From Marinobacter nanhaiticus D15-8W (GTDB lineage Bacteria; Pseudomonadota; Gammaproteobacteria; Pseudomonadales; Oleiphilaceae), in NCBI RefSeq assembly GCF_036511935.1, contig NZ_AP028878.1, positions 2,480,001 to 2,544,000 of the forward strand: a stretch of DNA of 64,000 bases, in the 5' to 3' direction. Numbering within the stretch: the first letter of the stretch is position 1; the number at the start of each line of letters is the position of its first letter. Positions 44,020 to 52,889 of the stretch are shown in pieces. The notes below the pieces were generated by a model that had not been told where the DNA came from, did not search any database, and saw only the letters and a program-made list of their open reading frames with translations. The position numbers and the translations under genes are program-made.

Positions 44020-45264
44020 ATGGGATCGCGCACTGAGCGCATTCTGATCATCGATCCGGACGCCGGGGCCGCTAAGGAACTCGAACGCCTACTGGAATCC
44101 CGGGGCTTCTATGTCAGCATTCATGCCGATCTGGAGACTGCCGCCGCCCTGTTCGAAGATACACTCCCTGACGCCATCTTCGCCGATGTACCGCCCGAAG
44201 CCATTCACAAGCTTGTCCACCAACTCGACCTGGAAGACGCTTTCGTGCCTGTTGTTGCCTCCCGCGCGGCAACGTCGGCAGAAGAAGTGGTCCTGGCGCT
44301 GCGCTCTGGCGCCGCTGATTTCGTCATCAAGCCCTATCGGGATACTGAAGCACTCGACGATGTGCTCGCAAAGCTTTTCGACCGTGTGCGTGTGTCGCGG
44401 CTCAACCAGGTCTACCGGCAGGAACTGGAAGATGCGAACCGCGATCTCCGGGCGGGTATCGCCGAGCTGCGGGCCGACCAGAACGCGGGTCGGAAGGTGC
44501 AGCTCAAGATGCTACCGGATCGCCACTACGAATCGTCATGGCTTTCCATTGAGCATTTAATCAAACCATCACTGTATCTAAGTGGTGATTTTCTAGACTA
44601 TTTCAAGCTCGACGATGACCGCACGCTGGTCTATATCGCCGACGTGTCCGGACACGGCGCCAGCTCTGCTTTTGTAACCGTGCTCTTGAAAAATCTGACC
44701 AATCGCCTCCAACGTAATATAAAGAGAGGCTCCAGTGATGACATCCTTCACCCGGACCGATTCCTGGAACGTATCAACTCGGAACTGCTGGATACCGGTC
44801 TGGGTAAGCACCTCACGGTGTTTGCGGGTATCATAGACAAACAGGCACGCAAACTGACGTATGCCGTGGGCGCCCATTTCCCGATGCCGATACTGGCTGA
44901 CGGAAAAGGCAACTGTCGTTTTCTGGAAGGAAATGGCTTGCCGGTCGGTCTATTCGAAAATCCCCAGTGGGATCTCTACGAAACGCCGCTGGATGGCCCT
45001 TTCCGGCTGATTCTGTTTTCAGACGGGATCCTTGAAGTCATCAGGGCGAAAAACCTTGATGAAAAGGAGCAGCGACTACTTGAACTCGTTTCAGGAGGTC
45101 GTCACACTATCGCATCGCTCAGCGATGCCCTCAATCTCGATGAAATCACAGAATTACCGGACGATATTGCTATCGTGACAGTGACGGACGTAGTTGAAGG
45201 AACAGTGGCTGAAGAACCAGTGGCTGACGACCGTGAGGCAGACAACCGGGTAGCAGCGAACTGA
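44020..45264 (+). CDS. Receiver-PP2C phosphatase response regulator (RssB-type)
   Basis: A 414-residue protein. The N-terminal receiver (1-125) has Asp12/Asp14 in 'IIDPDAG', the likely phospho-acceptor Asp56 in 'IFADVPPE' and Lys104 in 'FVIKPYRD'. The acidic pair and the proline-rich loop after Asp56 are atypical. A short coiled linker follows, then a SpoIIE/PP2C domain (~190-390) with 'SGDFLDYF', 'IADVSGHGASSAFVTVLLK' and 'LFSDGILEV'. It should dephosphorylate the STAS protein encoded one base downstream, as RssB does with RssC in Pseudomonas. No histidine kinase is adjacent. Confidence 0.88.
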   Translation: MGSRTERILIIDPDAGAAKELERLLESRGFYVSIHADLETAAALFEDTLPDAIFADVPPEAIHKLVHQLDLEDAFVPVVASRAATSAEEVVLALRSGAADFVIKPYRDTEALDDVLAKLFDRVRVSRLNQVYRQELEDANRDLRAGIAELRADQNAGRKVQLKMLPDRHYESSWLSIEHLIKPSLYLSGDFLDYFKLDDDRTLVYIADVSGHGASSAFVTVLLKNLTNRLQRNIKRGSSDDILHPDRFLERINSELLDTGLGKHLTVFAGIIDKQARKLTYAVGAHFPMPILADGKGNCRFLEGNGLPVGLFENPQWDLYETPLDGPFRLILFSDGILEVIRAKNLDEKEQRLLELVSGGRHTIASLSDALNLDEITELPDDIAIVTVTDVVEGTVAEEPVADDREADNRVAAN

Positions 45265-45265
45265 C

Positions 45266-45754
45266 ATGTCTAGCTACAAGATATTGCAAGCTGAACAACA
45301 GGGTATTTACGTCCTCAAGTTCATCGGTGAGATCCGACTGAACTTGTGTTCGACGCTGGATAGCCTTGTCGAGTCCATCACCAGTAATCCGGAATTCCGT
45401 ACGGTGGTCATCGACCTGACCGAGACCGATATCATCGACAGCACCACCCTCGGTCTCCTGGCCAAGATTGCCATGGCGGCGGAGAAACGTTCCCACTTCC
45501 TCCCCACACTGATTTCCACCAATCCCGATGTAACTCGCATCATCACCTCCATGGGCTTCGACAAGATCTTCATCATCGTGCGCGAGCCCGCTTCGCGTAT
45601 TGAAGAGCTGGAGGAGATTCCGGTGCTGCGCGCCAGCGAACAGCAGGTTCGGGATAAGGTGCTCGATGCTCACAGGATCCTTATGGGCATGAACAGTCGG
45701 AATCGGGAGGAGTTCAAGAATCTGGTACGGGCACTGGAGTGTGAAGAATCCTGA
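45266..45754 (+). CDS. STAS-domain anti-sigma-factor antagonist (RssC-type)
   Basis: A 162-residue protein. The STAS fold covers about residues 8-110, with the phospho-site loop in 'TETDIIDSTTLGLLAKIA' (Ser/Thr after Asp). An extra C-terminal extension of ~50 residues matches the length of Pseudomonas RssC rather than minimal SpoIIAA. The start ATG follows the phosphatase stop by one base, so the pair is translationally linked. It forms the switch element of a partner-switching circuit; its target anti-sigma or other protein is not encoded nearby. Confidence 0.88.
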   Translation: MSSYKILQAEQQGIYVLKFIGEIRLNLCSTLDSLVESITSNPEFRTVVIDLTETDIIDSTTLGLLAKIAMAAEKRSHFLPTLISTNPDVTRIITSMGFDKIFIIVREPASRIEELEEIPVLRASEQQVRDKVLDAHRILMGMNSRNREEFKNLVRALECEES

Positions 45755-45925
45755 CCGGCCCATCTTAATTACGGATTCGGCAGTTTCCGATCCTGCAATC
45801 CTGGATCCATGCAGCCGTTTGGGTGCGTGTCCTGACTCTTGGCGCAGCCGACATTAACGTCAGGGAAAGTGCGCCGACAGTATCCATCTTCATATACCTG
45901 GCCCTATAACCATCACGGAATTTTC

Positions 45926-46993
45926 ATGTCTGAACAAACTTCATCAGCCCGTCAGCATTCGTCCGAGGAGACCATGGACGTAGCCGTATTGGGCGGCGGC
46001 AGCTTCGGTACGGCGATGACGAAGGTGTTGGCAGAGAATGGCCACCGCGTACATTTCTGGATGCGCGATGAGCACCAGGTGAAGGAAATTCGCGAGACCG
46101 GGATCAACAGCCGTTACATGCCGGATGTCTCGTTGTCGGGCGACATTCTGCCGACAACCGATCTCGAGGCCGCCGTCGCTGGTGCCGTGGCGGTTTTCGT
46201 GGCTATTCCCAGTAAAGCCTTCCGCACCGTTATCCGTGAACACGCTGGTGCTTTCGAAGCCGGACAGGCCGTGATCAGCCTGACCAAGGGTATCGAGAAG
46301 GACGGCTTTCGCCTGATGAGCGAGATCCTTCAGGAAGAGATTCCCAGGTCGAAGATCGGTGTGTTGAGCGGGCCCAACCTGGCTCAGGAAATCGCCAACC
46401 GTGATCTTACGGCGACCGTGATTGCCGCCAAGGACCCGGACGTTCGTAACGTGGTTCAGTCGCTGTTGGGCTGCGAATATTTCCGTGTCTATGCCAATGT
46501 CGATGTCTATGGCGTTGAACTGGCCGGGGCGCTGAAGAATATCTACGCTATCGTGGCCGGTCTTGCCTCGGCACTGGATCTCGGCGAAAACGCAAAGGCC
46601 ATGCTGATTACCCGCAGCCTGGCGGAGATGAGTCGTTTTGCCGTCAGCCTGGGTGCCAATCCCATGACCTTTATGGGGCTGGCTGGCGTGGGGGACCTGA
46701 TCGTGACCTGCAGCTCGTCCAAAAGCCGGAACTTCCGCATCGGCTATGCTGTCGGTAAGGGGCAGGGGCTGGATGAGGCCGCGGCCGAGTTGGGCCAGGT
46801 GGCAGAAGGTATCCGCACGTTGCTGCTGGTTAAGGAGAAGGCGGAGGACATGGGCGTTCCGATGCCGTTGGTCGGAGGCATGTACAAGATTCTCTACGGC
46901 GGCGCCGCGATTCGAGACGTTATCAATGGCTTGATGATGGCCGTGCAGAATTCGGACGTGGAGTTCATCCTGCCACGAACGACATCCTCTTAA
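45926..46993 (+). CDS. gpsA: NAD(P)-dependent glycerol-3-phosphate dehydrogenase
   Basis: About 355 residues; makes sn-glycerol-3-phosphate from DHAP for phospholipid synthesis. The Rossmann motif 'VAVLGGGSFGTAM' is followed by 'FVAIPSKAFRT', 'SLTKGIEKDGFRLMSEI', 'SGPNLAQEIA' and the catalytic lysine region 'VELAGALKNIYAIVAG', then 'GVGDLIVTCSSSKSRN'. Two starts are possible: ATG 45926 (chosen, adds a polar 16-residue leader) and ATG 45974, directly before the Rossmann strand and preceded by GAGGAG. The frame's first ATG at 45839 is too far upstream. Confidence 0.94.
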   Translation: MSEQTSSARQHSSEETMDVAVLGGGSFGTAMTKVLAENGHRVHFWMRDEHQVKEIRETGINSRYMPDVSLSGDILPTTDLEAAVAGAVAVFVAIPSKAFRTVIREHAGAFEAGQAVISLTKGIEKDGFRLMSEILQEEIPRSKIGVLSGPNLAQEIANRDLTATVIAAKDPDVRNVVQSLLGCEYFRVYANVDVYGVELAGALKNIYAIVAGLASALDLGENAKAMLITRSLAEMSRFAVSLGANPMTFMGLAGVGDLIVTCSSSKSRNFRIGYAVGKGQGLDEAAAELGQVAEGIRTLLLVKEKAEDMGVPMPLVGGMYKILYGGAAIRDVINGLMMAVQNSDVEFILPRTTSS

Positions 46994-47052
46994 CCGGCTG
47001 ATCACGCAAGAAAGGCGAACATTCAAGAAGGCCTGGAGGAAAGGAGGGCTCG

Positions 47053-47511
47053 GTGTACCTGATTATCATGCGCCATGGAGAAGCAGGCTGGCATAGCCTG
47101 GATCAGGCCCGCGAACTCACCGAGTCAGGTCGGATGGGCAGTGCGCGGGTGGCCAGCCAAATTGCCTCGTCGCGCTGGCGTCCGGACGTGATCTGGTGCA
47201 GCACGCTGGTTCGCGCCGAGCAGACCGCGTCGATCGTTTCCGAAGTCCTCAACGTCCCCATACTCGAACGTCCCTTCCTGACGCCCGACGACGATCCCGG
47301 CGAATGCCTGGATGCCCTTTTAGCGGAGCAGGAGGCGTTGCCCGAAACCCTGATGATCGTCTCCCACATGCCGCTAGTGGGTGCGCTGTCCACGCTTTTT
47401 GTGGATGGGCATCGCCGGGGCATCCCTTTTATGACCAGTCAGGCATTGGTGCTGGACCTACCGATTATTGGTCCTGGCTGCGGCGACCTCAAGGCCCAGT
47501 TCCTGGCCTGA
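47053..47511 (+). CDS. sixA: Phosphohistidine phosphatase SixA
   Basis: A 152-residue member of the histidine-phosphatase superfamily. The RHG motif is in 'IIMRHGEAGWHS', Arg in 'CSTLVRAEQTA' and the second catalytic His in 'IVSHMPLVGAL'. SixA removes phosphate from histidine phosphotransfer domains such as ArcB or PTS NPr. The start is a GTG at 47053, with a perfect AAGGAGG at 47041-47047. It lies 59 bp downstream of gpsA on the same strand, so it probably shares that transcript. Confidence 0.92.
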   Translation: MYLIIMRHGEAGWHSLDQARELTESGRMGSARVASQIASSRWRPDVIWCSTLVRAEQTASIVSEVLNVPILERPFLTPDDDPGECLDALLAEQEALPETLMIVSHMPLVGALSTLFVDGHRRGIPFMTSQALVLDLPIIGPGCGDLKAQFLA

Positions 47512-47565
47512 GGCCGCTCCATCGTAGGCACATTATCAGAATCAGATATCGGGTCTATCCTGACC

Positions 47566-48693
47566 CTACCGTAAACACTCGGCCACACGCTCGACAGCTC
47601 GTTCAATGACGGCGTCGGATGTGTAGCAGTGAGGCGAGAACCTTACGCCGCCGCCCCGGCTGGCGCAAATAACGTTACGCGCCATCAGGTCCTGGTATAG
47701 CACTTGTGAGTCATACCCCTCGACCCGAAAGGTCAGGATGCCGGACTGACGGTGCGCTTCACGTGAAGAAAGAATTTCAATTCCCCGGATTTTTTGCAGT
47801 TCCTCCTCGAGTGTCTCGGTGCGGTCGAGCACCAGCGATGCCACCTTGTCCATGCCGATTTCGAGTAACAGGGCAGTGCTGGCTTCAAGTGCGTGTGCGC
47901 CCATAGAGTTGGGGCTGCCACATTCGAACCGGGTTGCATCTTCCGCAACCTGCCAGCCTTCCTGGGAGAAGTCGCCGCGCTTCTCGATCATGTGCCAGCC
48001 GAATTCCGTCAGCTTGAGCTGGTCGCGCAGATTCGGTCGGACGTAGAAGACGCCAAGCCCTTCGGGCCCGAGCAGCCACTTGTGACCGTCTGCCATAGTA
48101 AAGTCGATATGTGCCCGCTGTACGTCCAGGGGAAAGGCACCGAGACTCTGGATTGAATCCACGCAGAACAGCACATCCGCCTCCCTGCAGGCGCGACCCA
48201 GCCGCTCCAGGTCCAGGCGCAGCCCCGTACCGTATTGCACGGAGCTAATGGCAAGCATGCGGGTACTCGGGTTGAACGCGTCGATCAGCGCCGCCTCACA
48301 GTCCTCCGTATCCAGGCTGACGACCCGGACCCGAACACCCTGGTCGGCCAGCGACTCCCACACGATACGGTTGGAGGGGAATTCCTGGTCGGAAATGACA
48401 ATCTCGTCGCCCGCCTGCCAGTCCAGACCGTAAGCGACGAAAGACAGGGCTTCAGAGGTGCTCTTGACCAGTGCGATATCGCTCAACGATGGCGCGTTAA
48501 TTAGGTGGGCGAGATTCTGTCGAAGCTGCTTTTCCACAGCCATCCAGCGTGGGTAGTGGGCGGCACCCCGATGCGCGTTTTGCCGGGCGAAGCGTTCGAC
48601 GGCCTCAGCGCTGCGCGCGGGCCAGGGCGCTACCGCCGCGTGGTTGAGATAGCAAAGATCTTCATCCAGTTTAAATTCGGCATCCAAGTCCAT
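47566..48693 (-). CDS. Class V aminotransferase / cysteine-desulfurase-like PLP enzyme
   Basis: About 375 residues from ATG 48693 ('MDLDAEFKLD'; an ATG at 48720 is also open). The opening 'LCYLNHAAVAPWPARSAEAV', the PLP lysine K205 in 'FTMADGHKWLLGPEGLGV' and 'FCVDSIQSLGAFPLD' identify a fold type I class V enzyme, close to isopenicillin-N-epimerase-like proteins. The Cys loop of true SufS/CsdA desulfurases is not evident. It is convergent with sixA and divergent from the DUF1285 gene. The substrate is unknown. Confidence 0.88.
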   Translation of the reverse strand: MDLDAEFKLDEDLCYLNHAAVAPWPARSAEAVERFARQNAHRGAAHYPRWMAVEKQLRQNLAHLINAPSLSDIALVKSTSEALSFVAYGLDWQAGDEIVISDQEFPSNRIVWESLADQGVRVRVVSLDTEDCEAALIDAFNPSTRMLAISSVQYGTGLRLDLERLGRACREADVLFCVDSIQSLGAFPLDVQRAHIDFTMADGHKWLLGPEGLGVFYVRPNLRDQLKLTEFGWHMIEKRGDFSQEGWQVAEDATRFECGSPNSMGAHALEASTALLLEIGMDKVASLVLDRTETLEEELQKIRGIEILSSREAHRQSGILTFRVEGYDSQVLYQDLMARNVICASRGGGVRFSPHCYTSDAVIERAVERVAECLR

Positions 48694-48885
48694 GATTTTA
48701 AATACACCTGATCGTGACATCCTTGGAGCAGGGCATTGAAAGTGCGCCCGAGGGCTCCCATATAGAATACTTCGCAGACACTATCACATCCTTTGGCTCG
48801 ACGGCGTCCCCAGGAATATTCATCTGTGAGGTATCTGGCCTGTGGCGCACACCATTGGCAGGACAACAGGCACGAGGAGCAGTGC

Positions 48886-49455
48886 ATGGCGAATGACGAG
48901 ACCCAACGTATTGAAGAGCAGTTAAAAGCGGCACGCAGTGCCTTCGACGGGCGGCCGCCGATCGAGAAATGGGACCCGGAGTTTTCCGGTGACATCGACA
49001 TCCATATCCAGCGGGACGGAACCTGGCTGTTCAAGGGAAACCCCCTGGCCAGGGAGGCCATGATGCGATTGTTCTCGACCATTCTTCGCCGGGAAGCGGA
49101 TGGCGAATACTACCTGGTCACGCCGGTGGAAAAATGGCGCCTGACTGTTGAGGATGCTCCGCTCGTCGCCCATAGCTTGGAAGTGCAGGGCGAGGGCCAA
49201 TCGCAACAGCTACTGCTCACGCTGAACACCGGCGAAACGCTTCTTGTGGGGAAGCAGCATCCGTTGCGTGTGGAAACCTATCCTGAGTCCGATGAACCGC
49301 GTCCGCTAGTTTCGGTCATGCATGGTCTCGACGCCCGCCTGGTTACAGCCGCCTACTATGACCTCGCCGAGTACGTGACTCCAAAACCCGGTGACGAAAG
49401 CCTATTGGGGGTATGGAGCGATGGAAATTTCTACGAATTGGGGCGGGAGGGTTGA
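48886..49455 (+). CDS. DUF1285 domain-containing protein
   Basis: A 189-residue protein with the family pattern 'PPIEKWDPEFSGDIDIHIQRDGTW', 'PLAREAMMRLFSTILRREADG' and 'YYLVTPVEKWRLTVEDAPL'. Start ATG 48886 follows GAGGAG. DUF1285 proteins are conserved in Proteobacteria and lack an assigned function. It stands alone between a divergent aminotransferase gene and slyD. Confidence 0.88.
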   Translation: MANDETQRIEEQLKAARSAFDGRPPIEKWDPEFSGDIDIHIQRDGTWLFKGNPLAREAMMRLFSTILRREADGEYYLVTPVEKWRLTVEDAPLVAHSLEVQGEGQSQQLLLTLNTGETLLVGKQHPLRVETYPESDEPRPLVSVMHGLDARLVTAAYYDLAEYVTPKPGDESLLGVWSDGNFYELGREG

Positions 49456-49664
49456 AAAACCGGCTGCGAATCTCAACCTCTGGTAGCGAATGGCAACAGA
49501 CCTTTGTTACGCTGTTCGGATGTCAATTGTTAACAAGCTCGTTGACGAGCTTGGCTCTCTAACGAGGGTGGGTGGTCGTTAGTCCCTCTGTGCAGTCCGC
49601 CTGTTCAAGATTACTTTCGATTGCCTGACACACACTTAAAATTTGCGGCACGCAAGGAGAACTC

Positions 49665-50126
49665 ATGGCCCAACCTCGTGTTGTTACTATTCACTATACG
49701 CTCACCAACGATCAGGGTGAGCAGCTCGACTCTTCCCGCGTGGAAGGTCGTGATCCGTTGACTTACCTCGAAGGCGCACAGAACATCATCGGTGGCCTCG
49801 AGTCCGCCCTCAACGAGAAAGACGCGGGTGAACAGGTCAAGGTTACCGTGGAACCGTCCGAAGGCTACGGCGAAGTGAACGAAGAACTGATACAGCCGGT
49901 ACCGCGCACTGCCTTCGAAGGTGTAGACACCATCGAGCCGGGCATGCAGTTCCAGGCCCAGACTCCAGGCGGCCCGCAAGTTGTCCGTGTGGTTGAGGTC
50001 GAAGAAGAGACCGTAACCATCGATGCCAACCACCCGTTGGCCGGCGAGACACTGCACTTCGATGTGGAAGTCATCGAAACGCGGGAGCCGACCGAGGAAG
50101 AGGTTGAGCACGGTCACGTGCACTGA
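49665..50126 (+). CDS. slyD: FKBP-type peptidyl-prolyl isomerase, SlyD-like
   Basis: A 153-residue protein with an FKBP core and an inserted chaperone flap: 'VVTIHYTLTNDQGEQLDSSR', 'PLTYLEGAQNIIGGLESAL', 'KVTVEPSEGYGEVNEELI' and 'FDVEVIETREPT'. The end 'EEEVEHGHVH' has two His but not the long His-rich metal tail of E. coli SlyD. It acts as a folding helper in the cytosol. AAGGAG precedes the start and a strong terminator follows the gene. A 7-bp hairpin without a T run lies upstream at 49535-49552. Confidence 0.9.
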   Translation: MAQPRVVTIHYTLTNDQGEQLDSSRVEGRDPLTYLEGAQNIIGGLESALNEKDAGEQVKVTVEPSEGYGEVNEELIQPVPRTAFEGVDTIEPGMQFQAQTPGGPQVVRVVEVEEETVTIDANHPLAGETLHFDVEVIETREPTEEEVEHGHVH

Positions 50127-50143
50127 TTCTCGGATCGACTTCG

Positions 50144-50171
50144 AAAAGCGGCTAATTCAGCCGCTTTTTTT
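50144..50171 (+). terminator. Rho-independent terminator of slyD
   Basis: Perfect 7-bp stem AGCGGCT / AGCCGCT (50147-50153 and 50159-50165) with a five-base loop and a following run of T. Confidence 0.88.
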
Positions 50172-50226
50172 ATGTCTGGCTGATTGATCTGCAGCTCTAT
50201 TGGAATTTTCAGCAGGCATAAAAAGT

Positions 50227-50430
50227 TTCATCGCGGATTAGCGTGACGGGGAGCCCGGAGCCCCCGCACGAGTCGTAAGACCATGGGTGCCTTCGGCGCC
50301 TCAGAAGCTGAAGCATCTGCTACATGGTCGAGTTATCTGGAAAATGTAGTCTCACGCTTCAGAGCAGCCCGCCGGGCTGCCCATTCCCGGAAGGCTTTGC
50401 GTTACGCGGATTCCCGCTAAAGTGCGATGA
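50227..50430 (+). repeat. MITE-like intergenic repeat, copy A
   Basis: A ~204-bp element. Its ends form imperfect inverted repeats: the left end starts TTCATCGCGGATTAGCG and the right end, read in reverse complement, starts TTCATCGCACTTTAGCG. Inside is a long hairpin-prone core with GAAGCTGAAGC on one side and GCTTCAG on the other. It lies between the slyD and ETF-QO terminators and resembles copy B (54629) over its whole length. No protein is encoded in it. Confidence 0.85.
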
Positions 50431-50434
50431 ACTA

Positions 50435-50463
50435 TAAAAAAGGCGACTCCGCAGAGTCGCCTT
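50435..50463 (-). terminator. Rho-independent terminator of ETF-QO
   Basis: On the minus strand a perfect 10-bp stem AAGGCGACTC / GAGTCGCCTT with a four-base loop, followed by a T run. It lies 15 bp after the ETF-QO stop codon. Confidence 0.9.
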
Positions 50464-50477
50464 CAAAACGATCCGAT

Positions 50478-52130
50478 TTACATGTTCGGATAGTTGGGGC
50501 CGCCACCGCCTTCCGGCGTTACCCAGGTGATATTCTGGGCGGGGTCCTTGATGTCGCAGGTCTTGCAGTGGACGCAGTTCTGGGCGTTGATCTGGAACCG
50601 CTTGCCGCTGCCGTCATCCTTTTCCACCACCTCGTACACGCCTGCAGGGCAATAACGCTGGGCCGGTTCGTCGTACTTCGGCAGGTTATGCTCAATCGGG
50701 ATATTGGGGTCGGTGAGCTTCAGGTGAACCGGCTGATCTTCCTCGTGGTTGGTGTTGGAAATGAAGACCGAAGACAGACGGTCGAAGGTCAGCGTGTTAT
50801 CCGGCTTCGGATAGTCGATCTTCTTGGCCTGATCGGCGGATTTGAGCGTCGCGTAGTCCGGCGTGGTGTCGTGGAAAGTCATCGGTAGGCTGCGACGCAG
50901 GATATTCTGCTCGAAGAAGGCAATGCCGCCACCGACGATATTGCCGTACTTGTGCATGGTCGGGCCGAAGTTGCGCTCGTCGTACAACTCTTTATAGAGC
51001 CAGCTGTTTTTGAAGCGGTCCTGGAAGCTCGTGATTTCCTCACCGGACTTGCCTTCCTTAAGCGCTTCGAACACCGCTTCGGCACCCAGCAGGCCCGACT
51101 TCATGGCTGTATGTGAGCCCTTGATCTTGGAGCTGTTCAGCGTACCGGCATCGCAACCCAGCAATAGACCGCCCGGGAAGCTCATCTTGGGCAGGGAGTT
51201 GAAGCCCCCCTTGGTAATCGCACGGGCGCCATAGGAGACGCGCTTGCCGCCTTCCAGGTGCTTGCGGATTTCCGGGTGCAGTTTCAGGCGCTGGAACTCC
51301 TGGAACGGACTCATGTGCGGGTTGCTGTAGGACAGGTCCGAAATCAGACCCACGTAAACCTGGCCGTTTTCCAGGTGATACAGGAAGGAACCGCCGGTGG
51401 TGCCGGACTCGTTCAGCGGCCAGCCGGTGGTATGGACGACCAGACCCGGTTCGTGTTTGGCCGGATCGATATCCCACAGCTCCTTGATACCGATACCGTA
51501 GTGCTGCGGATCCTTGCCTTCGTCCAGCTTGAAGTCGTTGATCAGGCGTTTGCCCAGATGGCCACGGCAGCCTTCGGTGAACAGGGTGTATTTGGCACGC
51601 AGCTCCATGCCCGGCATATAGCCTTCTTTTTCGCTACCGTCGCGGGCCACGCCCATGTCACCGGTAATGATGCCCTTGACCTGGCCATCTTCTACGATGG
51701 ACTCGGAGGCGGCAAAGCCGGGGTAGACTTCCACGCCCAGACCCTCGGCCTGTTCGGCGAGCCAGCGGCACAGATTGCCGAGGCTGATAATATAGTTACC
51801 GTGGTTGTGCATGTTGCGCGGGACAAAGGCGTTCGGCACCTTGGTGGCTGAATCCTGCCCGCGCAATACGAAGATGTCGTCGCGGGTAACCGGAGTATTC
51901 AGCGGGGCGCCCTTTTCTTTCCAGTCCGGGAAGAGTTCGTTCAGGGCGGTGGGCTCGAACACGGTGCCGGCCATGATGTGGGCGCCGACCTCGGAGCCTT
52001 TCTCGACGACACAGACAGTGAGTTCTTCGCCGGATTCCTGCGCCATCTGCATGATACGGCAGGCCGCGGACAACCCCGCAGGGCCTGCGCCGACGATCAG
52101 AACATCAAATTCCATCGATTCGCGTTCCAC
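50478..52130 (-). CDS. Electron transfer flavoprotein-ubiquinone oxidoreductase (ETF-QO)
   Basis: A 550-residue inner-membrane-associated FAD/4Fe-4S enzyme that passes electrons from reduced ETF to ubiquinone, linking acyl-CoA dehydrogenases to respiration. The FAD motif 'DVLIVGAGPAGLSAACR' is at residues 9-25. Mid-protein segments 'YGIGIKELWDI' and 'TGWPLNESGTTGGSFLYH' are typical. The C-terminal cluster domain shows 'CPAGVYE' and 'NCVHCKTCDIKDP'. ATG 52130 or the ATG five codons later may be used. It is divergent from etfBA across a 759-bp control region. Confidence 0.96.
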   Translation of the reverse strand: MERESMEFDVLIVGAGPAGLSAACRIMQMAQESGEELTVCVVEKGSEVGAHIMAGTVFEPTALNELFPDWKEKGAPLNTPVTRDDIFVLRGQDSATKVPNAFVPRNMHNHGNYIISLGNLCRWLAEQAEGLGVEVYPGFAASESIVEDGQVKGIITGDMGVARDGSEKEGYMPGMELRAKYTLFTEGCRGHLGKRLINDFKLDEGKDPQHYGIGIKELWDIDPAKHEPGLVVHTTGWPLNESGTTGGSFLYHLENGQVYVGLISDLSYSNPHMSPFQEFQRLKLHPEIRKHLEGGKRVSYGARAITKGGFNSLPKMSFPGGLLLGCDAGTLNSSKIKGSHTAMKSGLLGAEAVFEALKEGKSGEEITSFQDRFKNSWLYKELYDERNFGPTMHKYGNIVGGGIAFFEQNILRRSLPMTFHDTTPDYATLKSADQAKKIDYPKPDNTLTFDRLSSVFISNTNHEEDQPVHLKLTDPNIPIEHNLPKYDEPAQRYCPAGVYEVVEKDDGSGKRFQINAQNCVHCKTCDIKDPAQNITWVTPEGGGGPNYPNM

Positions 52131-52889
52131 GTTGGTCTCCTCAAACTTCGTTGTGGATATTGGGATTCGACGCGCATCTATGAGGCGGCGAAGAAGAATC
52201 CTGTTCTCTCTAATTTTTCAGTGCGACAGTCTCTCAGTACAAGCGTTTCAGAGCGAGCGCTTCGATACGGCTGTTGTCCGTGCGAATTTTTCAGCGTGGC
52301 AGCGGGCAGCAAGATGACCAAAGTGAACCAGCTGGTTCGCACAGCGGTATCGATTAATCACTCTGCGAATGGTTATAATACCGAAATCGCGTCGGATAAA
52401 CGACCATTTCGCCGCTGAACGTCTTGTGTCACGGGGCCAAAGGATACAATATTCTAAAAGTCAAACAAACGTTTGTTTGAAAATGGCCCTGCCTGGTGGC
52501 ATTGTGTGGCTTCGGCCCGATAATCCGAAGGGGCTTTTAACGGGCAACGGGCGCCATTGTAATACTGCTGGCGACGGCTGTGTAATGTCTGTGCAGCTAT
52601 TGACCCTCCTGGGCTTTGTGGTCAGTATTATGGCGCTTTTAAGTAAGGGGCATCTTCGATACTGCTCCAACAGTTCAACGTGCTTGGCGTGAGAGAGACG
52701 CAGGCGCTGTTGGCTTGAGGTCTGACGCAGAGAGCTGGAAAAGCCGGGTAAGCAGGACCTCGACGAAACCGTACGATGAGTCTGTGGACGAATCGATGCG
52801 ACAGGAATCATAGTGCTCTGGCGGTCCCACAGGATCCGAGCTCTGTTGATTGCGAGTCATTAAACCCATCGTAGAAGAACGAGGAATCT
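52131..52889. promoter_or_regulatory. 759-bp divergent control region between ETF-QO and etfBA
   Basis: I see no believable gene here; the two frames of 107-116 codons are short, use atypical residues and lack ribosome sites. The region has a possible -10 TATAAT at 52374-52379, another -10-like TACAAT at 52445-52450, and a perfect palindrome at 52461-52480. The etfB start is preceded by GAGGA. The leader is long if transcription starts near the palindrome. Confidence 0.6.
52461..52480. promoter_or_regulatory. PsrA-like operator: perfect 20-bp palindrome
   Basis: TCAAACAAACGTTTGTTTGA is a perfect palindrome just after a -10-like TACAAT (52445-52450). It contains the CAAAC...GTTTG half-sites expected of PsrA, the TetR-type regulator that senses long-chain acyl-CoA and controls beta-oxidation and ETF genes in Pseudomonas and Shewanella. 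The location between ETF-QO and etfBA fits this role. The regulator is not encoded in the window. Confidence 0.72.

Noticed and set aside
49535..49552. Hairpin AAGCTCG-TTGA-CGAGCTT upstream of slyD as a terminator
   Set aside because: No T run follows on either strand, so it is not a convincing terminator; it may be a leader or operator structure.
52369..52811. Two ORFs of 107-116 codons in the etf control region
   Set aside because: Their composition is unlike the neighbours, they have no ribosome sites and they overlap each other on opposite strands across the palindrome.
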